A stretch of DNA of 64,000 nucleotides from Cyclobacteriaceae bacterium (lineage in GTDB: Bacteria > Bacteroidota > Bacteroidia > Cytophagales > Cyclobacteriaceae): NCBI GenBank assembly GCA_016786495.1, contig JAEUUJ010000083.1, positions 95,301-159,300 of the forward strand, given 5' to 3'. Numbering within the stretch: the first letter of the stretch is position 1; every line of letters begins with the position of its first letter. The notes beneath the pieces are model-generated. The model was not told where the DNA came from, made no database searches, and saw only the letters and a list, made by a program, of their open reading frames with translations. Shown in pieces: positions 9,940-18,034 of this stretch. The position numbers and the translations under genes were made by a program.

Positions 9940-11523
9940 ATGAGAAAAATCTTTATCATTAGCAGCATTGCCATTTCAGCCCTGGTTCTTGTTTGGGCAT
10001 ATTTCTGGATTGAGGCACTGTTTGCGTTCCTGCTGATCATTCCGCTCATCTACATGGGTGTTGCCGATATGATGCAGAATCGCCAGGCCATCCGAAAGAA
10101 TTTTCCTTTGCTTGGTCGTTTGCGATATGTGTTTGAAGACATGCGTCCGAAAATCCAGCAGTATTTTGTGGAGTCAGACACTGACGGAACTCCGCTGAAC
10201 CGAAACGAGCGATCGGTTATCTATCAGCGCGCCAAGAAGCAGATTGATACGATCCCATTCGGAACACAACTCAATGTATACGCAGAAGGATACGAGTGGA
10301 TGACCCACTCGGTTAACGCCCTTGATCATAACAAACTCGATCACAATCCGCGGGTGCGCGTGGGTAACAAAGATTGCAAACAACCGTACGATGCCAGCGT
10401 CCTGAACGTTTCCGCGATGAGCTTCGGATCGTTAAGTCCGAACGCGATTGAAGCGTTAAACTCGGGTGCGAAGGCGGGCGGTTTTGCACACAATACGGGC
10501 GAAGGCGGCATTAGTCCCTATCACCTGAAGCACGGTGGCGATCTCATCTGGCAAATCGGTACCGGGTACTTCGGTGCGCGTGATACCAACGGAAACTTTT
10601 CTCCGGAAGCCTTTACAAAAAATGCCTTGCGGCCTCAGGTTAAAATGATTGAAATCAAATTATCACAAGGTGCAAAGCCCGGTCATGGCGGAATTCTTCC
10701 AGCAAAAAAGAATACCCCTGAGATTGCTGCCATTCGTGGCGTGCAGGCAGGAACTACCGTTTTCTCGCCTCCGTATCATAGTGCATTCAATACGCCGATC
10801 GGTTTAATTCAGTTTGTAAAACAGTTGCGCGAACTTTCGGGCGGCAAGCCCATCGGCTTCAAACTGTGTATTGGTCGCAAGAGTGAGTTTCTCGCCATTT
10901 GTAAAGCGATGGTTCAATTGAACACGTACCCGGATTTTATTACGATCGATGGCGGTGAAGGTGGAACAGGCGCAGCACCTCCGGAGTTTTCAAACTTCGT
11001 GGGTATGCCATTGCTGGATGCACTGGCGTTTGCCGATGACGCCTTGCGCGGATTCGGAATTCGCGAACACATCAAGCTCGATTGTTCGGGAAAAATTCTG
11101 ACAGGTTTTCACATTGTTCGCGCGATGGCATTGGGTGCCGACTTCTGTAACAGCGCCCGTGCGATGATGCTTGCACTGGGATGTATTCAGGCATTGGAGT
11201 GTAACAAGAACACCTGCCCTACGGGTGTGGCTACGCAGGATCCGTACTTCATGAAAGGTCTGGATGTTACGGATAAAGCCGCACGCGTAACGAACTATCA
11301 CCACAACACGGTTGGGAGCTTTGTTGAATTGCTGTCGTGTTCGGGGCTCGACAATCCGGAGAAAATCAACCGCAGTCATGTTTACCGCAGGGTATTTATG
11401 AACATGGTGAAAACGTACGAAGAGATTTATCCGCCTCTGCCGGATGGTTGTTTGCTGGACGGTGGCGATGCTCCGATTGAGTTTGAGTCTTATTTGAACA
11501 AGGCATCCGCGGAAGCGTTTTAA
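9940..11523 (+). CDS. FMN-binding glutamate-synthase-like protein, membrane anchored
   Basis: About 527 aa. I chose the ATG at 9940 (MRKIFIISSIAI) because it opens directly into a membrane anchor; the frame is open further upstream to a TTG at 9787, but that part is not protein-like. Two membrane segments (about 5-45) precede a domain matching the FMN/synthase half of glutamate synthase: GEGGISPYHLKHGGD, KPGHGGILPAKK, DGGEGGTGAAPPEF. The 3Fe-4S ligands C-x5-C-x4-C are intact in GCIQALECNKNTCPTG. The glutamine-amidotransferase half of GltB is absent. Such stand-alone proteins are common in Bacteroidota; they may use free ammonia or another electron acceptor, and the real reaction is not established. 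Confidence 0.8.
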   Translation: MRKIFIISSIAISALVLVWAYFWIEALFAFLLIIPLIYMGVADMMQNRQAIRKNFPLLGRLRYVFEDMRPKIQQYFVESDTDGTPLNRNERSVIYQRAKKQIDTIPFGTQLNVYAEGYEWMTHSVNALDHNKLDHNPRVRVGNKDCKQPYDASVLNVSAMSFGSLSPNAIEALNSGAKAGGFAHNTGEGGISPYHLKHGGDLIWQIGTGYFGARDTNGNFSPEAFTKNALRPQVKMIEIKLSQGAKPGHGGILPAKKNTPEIAAIRGVQAGTTVFSPPYHSAFNTPIGLIQFVKQLRELSGGKPIGFKLCIGRKSEFLAICKAMVQLNTYPDFITIDGGEGGTGAAPPEFSNFVGMPLLDALAFADDALRGFGIREHIKLDCSGKILTGFHIVRAMALGADFCNSARAMMLALGCIQALECNKNTCPTGVATQDPYFMKGLDVTDKAARVTNYHHNTVGSFVELLSCSGLDNPEKINRSHVYRRVFMNMVKTYEEIYPPLPDGCLLDGGDAPIEFESYLNKASAEAF

Positions 11524-11527
11524 CTCC

Positions 11528-12142
11528 ATGACATACGAAGATGAGCCGTATTGGATTTACGGAACTATCGGTGTCATTCTGTTTCGATTCTGGAATAAGG
11601 ACAAGACGTACATCAATCTGATTTCAGTTTTTGCTGCGGGTCTTATTGCAAGCCAGTCTCTAACCTCATATACAGTCATTCAAAATACAGAGATCATCTG
11701 GGCGATTTCTTCGGCTGGTATTTTTGTGTTTTATTCTCTGCGATTTAAACGCAAATCGGAAAAGCAGATTATCGATTACGTTAAGATTGGTGGTGTAATG
11801 TTACTCATTATTTATCCAATACCCTTTTGGATACTTTTTCAACTTGTCATCACACCGTTTTGGCACCTTCTATTATACGCGACCCCATTCATTCTCGCAT
11901 CAATTTTTGTTTACGATAGAATGATTTTAAAGCCTGAACCCATGAAAAAGAAATTCACGATCATATTACTGATACAAACCGTCTTGATCTTCGCGCTTTT
12001 CATTTTTGCAATCATTCAGAAAATGGAGGCTGATAGACTTGCCGAGGAAGCCGAACGTCAAAGACGAAATGTGGAAAATCAACAAAAACTAATCCATGCG
12101 ATGCGGGTGACAATGGATGAAATGAAGGCTTCTGCGAGATAA
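11528..12142 (+). CDS. Hypothetical membrane protein with C-terminal coiled coil
   Basis: 204 aa, not recognised as a family. It has about five hydrophobic segments (near residues 10-17, 28-48, 52-68, 88-132 and 142-163). The charged C-terminal tail (MEADRLAEEAERQRRNVENQ) is likely a short coiled coil. It starts 4 nt after the glutamate-synthase-like gene stop and is probably co-transcribed. Composition is ordinary for the window. Function unknown. Confidence 0.6.
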   Translation: MTYEDEPYWIYGTIGVILFRFWNKDKTYINLISVFAAGLIASQSLTSYTVIQNTEIIWAISSAGIFVFYSLRFKRKSEKQIIDYVKIGGVMLLIIYPIPFWILFQLVITPFWHLLLYATPFILASIFVYDRMILKPEPMKKKFTIILLIQTVLIFALFIFAIIQKMEADRLAEEAERQRRNVENQQKLIHAMRVTMDEMKASAR

Positions 12143-12169
12143 CACTCAAACATTTTTGAATAAAATTCG

Positions 12170-12177
12170 TATCTTTG
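12170..12177 (+). promoter_or_regulatory. Candidate -7 box (TATCTTTG)
   Basis: Exact TAnnTTTG match 19 nt upstream of the GTG at 12196. It overlaps the TTG at 12175, which argues that translation of the next gene starts at 12196 rather than 12175. No well-spaced -33 element is seen. Confidence 0.45.
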
Positions 12178-12195
12178 CGAAACCTTTTTTGCAGC

Positions 12196-12702
12196 GTGAT
12201 CCGAAAATTTTTTCCGCTCGACAAGAATTACGTGCTTGAACAAGCACAACTTTCCCTTCAACCACACCTGCTGGATTACCTCGTTGACTTCGTTAAGGTG
12301 CAGTACATGCTCCAATACAATCCGCTGGGCATTGTAGACGAAACCGTTCAGCGGATCGAAAGCCATACCTCGGACGATAACACTAGGCTGAACGAACTTT
12401 ACCTCAACCTGATGGGCATTTTCCGGTTTCGCAACTATCAGGATAACCAGCTGGAATTCGTGTTTGACGGCCGCGACCCTTTTGAAAAATACTCCGAAGA
12501 ATGGCAAACCGAGTTCAAAAAGTGGGCTCGCGAACTCTGCCAGCATAAAAACTTCATCTGGGGCGTACTCGAGCTGACGGTCTTCTATCCGCAGGATGAC
12601 GAGGCAAATTTCATCGGCAACCGGCTCAACACATTCGTGACCCAGTTCTTCGAACTAAAAATTCATCCCCAAAAGGGTATCCTGAAAAAGAATATTGCCT
12701 GA
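12196..12702 (+). CDS. Hypothetical protein, about 168 aa, GTG start
   Basis: Soluble protein with no signal peptide or membrane segment. It is rich in Phe, Leu and Gln and probably mostly helical (DYLVDFVKVQYMLQ, TRLNELYLNLMG). The GTG at 12196 (VIRKFFPLDKNYVLEQ) is preferred over the TTG at 12175 because a TAnnTTTG box covers the latter. I do not recognise the family. It lies just before the galactanase gene (17 nt gap) on the same strand, but nothing in the sequence links their functions. Confidence 0.6.
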   Translation: MIRKFFPLDKNYVLEQAQLSLQPHLLDYLVDFVKVQYMLQYNPLGIVDETVQRIESHTSDDNTRLNELYLNLMGIFRFRNYQDNQLEFVFDGRDPFEKYSEEWQTEFKKWARELCQHKNFIWGVLELTVFYPQDDEANFIGNRLNTFVTQFFELKIHPQKGILKKNIA

Positions 12703-12718
12703 AGTATTAACTTTAGGG

Positions 12719-13798
12719 ATGCGCATTTTTGTATCCATCGTTTTGCTGGCCTTTCTTTTCTCGTGTGATGAGCAAAAAGATTGCTGCCCTGGGCCCGATC
12801 CGACGAACAAAGATTTGATCCGCGGCACCGATATTTCCTTTCTCCCTGAAATAGAAGAAGCCGGAGTTGTTTTCAAAGACGCTGCCGGTGTGGAGAAAAA
12901 CATGCTCGACATTTTGAAGGAAAGCGGAGTGAATACTATTCGCATCCGATTATGGCACACACCTGCGACCGGGCACTCCTCGCTCGAAGAAGTTAAGGCT
13001 CTTGCAACCCGCGTTAAAGCAAAGGGCATGCGTGTTTGGTTAAGTGTACACTACTCGGATACATGGGCCGACCCGGGACACCAGATTAAACCCGAAGCCT
13101 GGAGTGATGCATCGTTTACCGATTTGCAAGACAGTGTGTATCGGTACACCAAAAAAATAATGACTGCAATTGATCCCGATATCATCCAGATCGGCAACGA
13201 AATTAATCCGGGCTTTCTGCTTCCAGACGGAGGAACGGGAGCCAGTACACTACCCAACTTCATTGCGTTGCTAAAAAAAGGTGTTCAGGCTGTTCGGGAA
13301 ACTTCAGACGATACCGAAATTATGATGCACGTAGCGGGCCTCGATGGAGCCAACTGGTTCTATCAACAGCTCTCTGCTAATAATGTCGATTATGACTTGA
13401 TTGGTTTGTCGTACTACCCCATCTGGCACGGCAAAGATTTGAATGTCGTTCAGTCGACTGTCCAGAGCCTGGGCTTTGCATACAACAAACAAGTTGTGCT
13501 GGCCGAAACAGCGTATCCTTTTTCGCTGCTGTGGGAAGACTGGACAAACAACATCGTAGGCGAAAACGGTCAGTTGGTTTCCGGTTATCCGGCTACGCCC
13601 GAAGGCCAGAAGAACTTTCTGCTCAAGCTTCGCGAAATCATGAACAAATCTTCAAAGGGTGCAGGGTTTTGCTACTGGGGTACGGAGTGGGTGTCGTTTA
13701 AGGGCGATGAGGCCACAGACGGATCATCCTGGGAAAATCAAGCCTTATTTGATTTTAACAATAAAGCCGTGCCGGCTCTCGAAGCCTTTGCAGAATAG
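12719..13798 (+). CDS. GH53 endo-beta-1,4-galactanase, lipoprotein
   Basis: About 359 aa. The ATG at 12719 gives a clean lipoprotein signal (MRIFVSIVLLAFLFSC, lipid-bearing Cys at residue 16); the frame is open upstream but lacks a signal there. The GH53 pattern is clear: RGTDISFLPEIEEAG, NTIRIRLWHTP, WLSVHYSDTWADPGHQ. The acid/base Glu is in QIGNEINPG and the nucleophile Glu in VLAETAYPF. GH53 enzymes cut beta-1,4-galactan side chains of pectic arabinogalactan type I. Here the enzyme should sit on the cell surface or in the periplasm. No SusC/SusD pair or other glycosidase is nearby, so it is not in a typical polysaccharide utilisation locus. Confidence 0.88.
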   Translation: MRIFVSIVLLAFLFSCDEQKDCCPGPDPTNKDLIRGTDISFLPEIEEAGVVFKDAAGVEKNMLDILKESGVNTIRIRLWHTPATGHSSLEEVKALATRVKAKGMRVWLSVHYSDTWADPGHQIKPEAWSDASFTDLQDSVYRYTKKIMTAIDPDIIQIGNEINPGFLLPDGGTGASTLPNFIALLKKGVQAVRETSDDTEIMMHVAGLDGANWFYQQLSANNVDYDLIGLSYYPIWHGKDLNVVQSTVQSLGFAYNKQVVLAETAYPFSLLWEDWTNNIVGENGQLVSGYPATPEGQKNFLLKLREIMNKSSKGAGFCYWGTEWVSFKGDEATDGSSWENQALFDFNNKAVPALEAFAE

Positions 13799-13802
13799 GC
13801 CG

Positions 13803-14072
13803 CTATCGCCTGATCTCAAAACGCTGAAACTTTTTTATTCCGGTATCCTCGACCACAACGTTCGACACCTTGGCGCGGGGAGGTCCCGCTTCACACCAGG
13901 CTATAAAGCTGTTCACATCCTCCTCCTCCCCTTCTGCTTCGAGGTAAACACTTCCGTCAGGTTGATTTTGTGCAAACCCCGTCACGTGCAACCGTTCGGC
14001 CGCGTCCCGGGCAGACGCTCGATAAAAAACTCCCTGAACTTTTCCGGTAACCGTGATCTTTACCGCCTTCAT
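13803..14072 (-). CDS. acyP: Acylphosphatase
   Basis: 89 aa, the usual family length. The conserved loop GKVQGVFYRASARDAAE carries the phosphate-binding Arg (about residue 18), and GFAQNQPDGSVYLEAEG carries the catalytic Asn (about 36) and the DGSV signature. It hydrolyses acyl-phosphates such as 1,3-bisphosphoglycerate. It is the last gene of a minus-strand run deoC, aldehyde dehydrogenase, acyP with gaps of a few nt. Pairing with a glyceraldehyde-3-phosphate dehydrogenase-like gene is suggestive, since both act on triose-phosphate chemistry, but that link is inference. Confidence 0.92.
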   Translation of the reverse strand: MKAVKITVTGKVQGVFYRASARDAAERLHVTGFAQNQPDGSVYLEAEGEEEDVNSFIAWCEAGPPRAKVSNVVVEDTGIKKFQRFEIRR

Positions 14073-14076
14073 CCGA

Positions 14077-15696
14077 TCAGAAAATATATTCGGTGCTTAA
14101 AAACAAAGACTCCCGATTTTTGATAATCGTACTGATCAGTTGCTTGTTCTCATCGGTAGTTTTAGTCGCTACCAGTGTGCGAATCGAAAATACCCGCAAG
14201 GCATCGTGTACCGAAAGCGTTCCTTCAGCAGAGTCTTTTCTTCCGTTGAACGGAAATGAATCGGGCCCGCGCTGGCTTTGTGTATTCAAATTGATACGGC
14301 CAACCTGGTTGGAGAACATATCGATCAGTCGGGCAATGGTTTTTGAATCGTTGCCAAAAATGCTCACCTGCTGACCAAAGTTGGAATTAATCACATAGTG
14401 CATAGGCTCTTCCACGTCATCGTAGGCAATGATGGGTACAACCGGTCCGAACTGCTCTTCGTAATAAATGCGCATCTTGTCGTTAACCGGATACAAAACG
14501 GCCGGGTAGAAAAACGTCTCGTTCGTTTCCCCTCCATGCTCGTTCATGATTTTCGCTCCGAACTTTTTAGCATCCTCCACCAATTCCGTCAGGTACTTCG
14601 TTTTGCCCGGTTCCGGTAATGGAGTAAGGTTTACGCCAGAATCCCACGGCATTCCCGGTTTTAGTTTTTTGATGGCTTCGTTGAATTTTTGAATAAACTT
14701 ATCAACGATGCTGCGATGCACATACAAGATTTTCAGCGCGGTACAACGCTGCCCATTGAATGACAGTGAGCCGGTGATACACTCGCTTACCGCGATGTCG
14801 AGGTCGGCATCCGGCAACACAATCGCAGGATTTTTTGCGTCCAGGCCAAGTATCGCTTTCAGGCGATGCGGTTTGGGGTGAAGTTTCTTCAGATCGTTGG
14901 CGCCTTTATTCGTACCGATGAAAGCAAACACATCAAGTCTTCCGCTTTCCATCAGTGAACCAACGGTTTCCCTTCCTTTGCCGTAAATAATATTGATCAC
15001 GCCTTTCGGGAAGCTGTCGCGGAACGCTTCGAGCAAGGGTTTAATCAAAAGCACGCCATACTTCGCAGGTTTAAATACCACGGTGTTACCCATGATCAAC
15101 GCGGGAATCAGTGTTGTAAAAGTTTCATTGAGCGGATAATTGTACGGGCCCATACAGAGTGCTACACCCAGGGGCACACGCCTGATCTGTGCCATGAAAC
15201 CTTGCTCTTCGATGATCTTGGCAGAATGCCGGTCGAGGTCCTTTAACGACTTAATGGTATCAACAATGTAATCACAGGTGCGATCGAATTCCTTTTCAGA
15301 ATCTTTGAGCGGTTTTCCGATTTCCCACATCAGCAGCTTAACAACTTCGCTGCGCTTCTCGCGCATGCGAGCCAGAAATGTTTCCACGTGCGCGATACGA
15401 TCCGCCACCGACATCATCGGCCACTCGCCCTTGCCCAAATCATGCGCACGAACAGCCACATCGAGCGCCTTCATGGCCTCTGCTGCATTCAGCAACGGAG
15501 TGCTGCCGAGAATTTTTTGCTGATGACCGGTGCCCTCTTTAACAAAAACCGGACTCATCACCGGAGCAAGTTCACCCTGCCAGGTTTTTAGTTCGCCATC
15601 AATCAGGTATTCACGTTGTTCGATGTAGGTGTCAAGTTTGTACGCATCGGGAATAGACGATGATTCAGGGAAAATGTTTGTGAGGGGATTACTCAT
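14077..15696 (-). CDS. Aldehyde dehydrogenase, NADP-dependent GAPDH (GapN)-like
   Basis: 539 aa, aldehyde dehydrogenase superfamily. The catalytic Cys lies in SFNGQRCTALK (about residue 315), which matches the GapN type rather than generic ALDHs. The cofactor-fold stretch GVALCMGPYNYPLNE is present, as is FKPAKYG. GapN oxidises glyceraldehyde-3-phosphate directly to 3-phosphoglycerate with NADP. Oddity: where most ALDHs have the catalytic Glu in ELGG, this protein reads KAILGLDAKNPAIV, with no Glu at that place. It lies between deoC (6 nt) and acyP (4 nt). deoC releases glyceraldehyde-3-phosphate, so a salvage role is plausible but inferred. Confidence 0.75.
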   Translation of the reverse strand: MSNPLTNIFPESSSIPDAYKLDTYIEQREYLIDGELKTWQGELAPVMSPVFVKEGTGHQQKILGSTPLLNAAEAMKALDVAVRAHDLGKGEWPMMSVADRIAHVETFLARMREKRSEVVKLLMWEIGKPLKDSEKEFDRTCDYIVDTIKSLKDLDRHSAKIIEEQGFMAQIRRVPLGVALCMGPYNYPLNETFTTLIPALIMGNTVVFKPAKYGVLLIKPLLEAFRDSFPKGVINIIYGKGRETVGSLMESGRLDVFAFIGTNKGANDLKKLHPKPHRLKAILGLDAKNPAIVLPDADLDIAVSECITGSLSFNGQRCTALKILYVHRSIVDKFIQKFNEAIKKLKPGMPWDSGVNLTPLPEPGKTKYLTELVEDAKKFGAKIMNEHGGETNETFFYPAVLYPVNDKMRIYYEEQFGPVVPIIAYDDVEEPMHYVINSNFGQQVSIFGNDSKTIARLIDMFSNQVGRINLNTQSQRGPDSFPFNGRKDSAEGTLSVHDALRVFSIRTLVATKTTDENKQLISTIIKNRESLFLSTEYIF

Positions 15697-15702
15697 TCGG
15701 TT

Positions 15703-16374
15703 TTAGTAATTATCGGTTAATGAATTGTCAAGGTTCTTTACCAACGCTATGCCTGACGAAGTTCCGAGGCGCGAAGCTCCGGCTTCGATCAAGGCTATGG
15801 CCTGTTCACGGGTTTTAATTCCACCCGAAGCTTTTATTCCTACTTCAGCCGGAACAGCCCTGCGCATGATTCGTACATGCTCAACCTTTGCACCCGTTGG
15901 TGCAAACCCGGTAGAAGTTTTCACGAAGTCGGCTCCGGCATCTGCACAAAGCTTACACGCTTGCTCCAGTTCTTCATCGGAAAGATACGCGGTTTCAACA
16001 ATAACTTTCAGAAGCTTACCATGATCGTGTGCCAGTTTGCTGCACTTGGCTAATTCAATCTTGGTCCAGGGAATTCCGGTTTTGAAAGACGTGATGTTCC
16101 AGACAACATCAACTTCATCTGCACCATTGTCGATTGCACGCTTAATTTCATCGAGCTTAGTTTCGGTCATGTTGTAACCCAGTGGAAATCCGGCTACGGT
16201 GACGAGTAAAATTTTATCGCTTGCGATTTCTCGCCTGGCACGTTTTACCCAGAAAGGAGGAACGCACACACCCAGAAAGTGATGGGCTCGCGCTTCGTCT
16301 ACAACCCTGTCGATATCACGGATCGCTAGCGTTGGACTGAGATTAGTATGTTCGATGTAAGACGCAAGGTTCAC
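15703..16374 (-). CDS. deoC: Deoxyribose-phosphate aldolase
   Basis: 223 aa, normal length. The Schiff-base Lys is in DFVKTSTGF (about residue 152) and the second active-site Lys in GIKASGGIK (about 182). EVDVVWN and LLVTVAGFPLG fit DeoC strands. It splits 2-deoxyribose-5-phosphate to acetaldehyde and glyceraldehyde-3-phosphate in nucleoside breakdown. It is first in an apparent operon with the GapN-like dehydrogenase (6 nt gap) and acylphosphatase, which could handle its two aldehyde products. Confidence 0.93.
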   Translation of the reverse strand: MNLASYIEHTNLSPTLAIRDIDRVVDEARAHHFLGVCVPPFWVKRARREIASDKILLVTVAGFPLGYNMTETKLDEIKRAIDNGADEVDVVWNITSFKTGIPWTKIELAKCSKLAHDHGKLLKVIVETAYLSDEELEQACKLCADAGADFVKTSTGFAPTGAKVEHVRIMRRAVPAEVGIKASGGIKTREQAIALIEAGASRLGTSSGIALVKNLDNSLTDNY

Positions 16375-16408
16375 CGATACAAGTTACGATGAACCTTTCA
16401 ATTGGCAA

Positions 16409-16783
16409 TTAGTGCCAGATTTCACATTCCTTGCAAAACTTCATTTTGCCGGGTTTATGTTTTTTGGGTTTGCGTTTGTGACCAAAGTACGTGAAGTCGG
16501 AATACTGGGGTTTGAGCATTTCTTTTTCGGCCTTACGGTGGGCTTTAACAACCTCCCTCATCCGATCTTCATGCTCTTCCATCGCGTTACGGCTAACTTT
16601 TCGCGACTTGCTTTTTTTTGTTTTACCCTTCTTTTCAGGCTCATAGTCTTCGGCCGGAAAATAGGGTGTCAGCGAGCTGGGTTGCTGCGCACTCTGAACT
16701 TTCTTGGGTTTCTTTTTCGACTGTGCAAAGGAAACTGTGGAGGCACACAGTATCAGCAAGATGACGAGGGGGATTCGTGACAT
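16409..16783 (-). CDS. Small lysine-rich secreted protein, unknown
   Basis: About 124 aa from the ATG at 16783 (MSRIPLVILLILCASTVSFAQ), which gives a clean signal peptide; a longer frame to 16816 adds a non-signal stretch. The mature protein is very basic (repeated KKKPKK, KKGKTKKSKSRK) and ends in GKMKFCKECEIWH, where the Cys pair and terminal His could bind metal. YFGHKRKPKKHK precedes it. No known domain is recognised. It lies upstream of deoC in the same direction with a 34 nt gap. Confidence 0.65.
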   Translation of the reverse strand: MSRIPLVILLILCASTVSFAQSKKKPKKVQSAQQPSSLTPYFPAEDYEPEKKGKTKKSKSRKVSRNAMEEHEDRMREVVKAHRKAEKEMLKPQYSDFTYFGHKRKPKKHKPGKMKFCKECEIWH

Positions 16784-16876
16784 AGCGCAAAGATATTGGT
16801 TGCCGGTTAAACTCAAGAAGGCCGCTGATATTGCCCAATCTGCCTTCCGGAATCGACCAGTTGCAAGTTATAGCCG

Positions 16877-16996
16877 TTAATCTGTAAAAAAGTGATACAG
16901 GAGAAGTCCTGTAATGGCCACCCCGATAAGCAGCAACACGTAACCAAAGATTTTGGCCCGGGTAAAATAGCCGCGAACAGGCATGTTTTCTTTCAT
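16877..16996 (-). CDS. Micro membrane protein A (39 aa)
   Basis: Starts at the ATG at 16996 and stops at 16877. It reads MKENMPVRGYFTRAKIFGYV and continues as a single hydrophobic segment (LLLIGVAITGLLLYHFF) ending TD. It is too short for usual gene callers. It is a paralogue of the adjacent 40-aa ORF: both carry the pattern YF-x-RAK-x-F-x-Y about ten residues in, followed by one membrane segment. The upstream paralogue stops 1 nt before this ATG, so the two are almost certainly translated from one message. Function unknown. Confidence 0.6.
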   Translation of the reverse strand: MKENMPVRGYFTRAKIFGYVLLLIGVAITGLLLYHFFTD

Positions 16997-16997
16997 C

Positions 16998-17120
16998 CTA
17001 CTCGATGGAGGTTAAGCCAAAAACATTGAAAAACAGGTAAATCAACCCTGAAAGGGCCATCATGTACGCAAACAGTTTTGCGCGATTGAAGTAGGCTTGT
17101 GCCGATAACGTCTTTTTCAT
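16998..17120 (-). CDS. Micro membrane protein B (40 aa)
   Basis: Starts at the ATG at 17120 (MKKTLSAQAYFNRAKLFAYM) and stops with TAG at 16998. One hydrophobic segment (MMALSGLIYLFFNVFGL) follows the YFNRAKLFAY motif. It shares YF-x-RAK-x-F-x-Y and overall size with the next ORF on the same strand, so the pair arose by duplication. It probably sits in the inner membrane with the RAK motif on the cytoplasmic side (positive-inside rule). The 122 nt upstream to the anti-sigma gene hold no other gene that I can see. Confidence 0.6.
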   Translation of the reverse strand: MKKTLSAQAYFNRAKLFAYMMALSGLIYLFFNVFGLTSIE

Positions 17121-17242
17121 ACAGTTTCGGGTCAGGTGTTAAAGTATAACTTCAATTAAGCCCGAAAAGTTGTTTGAAGTGTCTGAAATTTCGGTCAAGT
17201 GGGCAGATCAGCGCTTAAAATGCTGTTAAATGGGTTAAAAAA

Positions 17243-18034
17243 TCACCCCTTGACCACACTGCCAATCATCTGGAGTGTTGAAAGTGTGGGTGTTGGCCGT
17301 CCGCCCCGCGGTTCGATGGTCACGGCAAAAGCGCCCGCTCCCGCCATATCTTTCATTCGCAACAGCCCGGTTCCTGTCTCCATATCGAATACTCCGGCAT
17401 CAACCGGTTTACCATCCACCATAGCCCAAAGCTGGTACTGGTTAGCGGAGGCTAGCGTCTTCATGTTCTCAATGCTGAGATAAACTTCCCGTGTTTTCTC
17501 ATTCCAATACACGTATGCTTTTGAATCTGGAGCATTTTCACTTCCTGACATCATCACACGTTTAAAGTCGGGGCTTCCGATCACGTGCATGTCGCTTTGC
17601 ATTTTATCCAGTCGCTGATTAACCGTGTTGTAATCCTGCGCCATCTGGCGATTCTGGGTAATGAGCGTAGTGAGATTCTCTTCGCTGGCCTTCCACCGGC
17701 CATAATATTCATAGGCCAGGTAGGACGAAATGAGCGCAATCGCGATGGAGGCCGCGGCAGCATACTTCCAAACCGGTGAAATCATGGCAACAATTTTTCC
17801 TTCCGGTTTCCCGGATTCGATTTTGCTAAAGATTTCTGACTTGAGTGACGCCCGGGGCGCGATAGCCGCTTTCATCAGCAACTGCTCCTGCGTCTCTTCA
17901 ATGCGGGCAAGCTCAGCGCTAAGCTCCGGATATTGTGCCAGGTTCTTCTCCACGGCAGTTCGTTCTTCTGCCGAAAGTTCACCCAGCGCATACGCTTCCA
18001 GAATTCCTGACGATATGTATTCCGCTACATTCAA
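17243..18034 (-). CDS. RskA-like anti-sigma factor
   Basis: 263 aa. The N-terminal about 85 residues form a helical sigma-binding domain (GILEAYALGELSAEERTAVE). One membrane segment follows (VWKYAAAASIAIALISSYLAY, about 88-108). A short coiled region and a periplasmic RskA-type domain come next (YVYWNEKTREVYLSIENM, YQLWAMVDGKPVDAGVF, about 170-262). This is the plan of the M. tuberculosis anti-SigK factor RskA. It overlaps the sigma gene by 4 nt (ATGA), so the pair is translationally coupled. It should hold the sigma factor inactive at the inner membrane until cleaved by proteolysis. Confidence 0.85.
   Translation of the reverse strand: MNVAEYISSGILEAYALGELSAEERTAVEKNLAQYPELSAELARIEETQEQLLMKAAIAPRASLKSEIFSKIESGKPEGKIVAMISPVWKYAAAASIAIALISSYLAYEYYGRWKASEENLTTLITQNRQMAQDYNTVNQRLDKMQSDMHVIGSPDFKRVMMSGSENAPDSKAYVYWNEKTREVYLSIENMKTLASANQYQLWAMVDGKPVDAGVFDMETGTGLLRMKDMAGAGAFAVTIEPRGGRPTPTLSTLQMIGSVVKG

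Noticed and set aside
12175-12195. TTG at 12175 as start of the 168-aa gene
   Set aside because: It lies inside a TAnnTTTG promoter box, so it would not be in the transcript.
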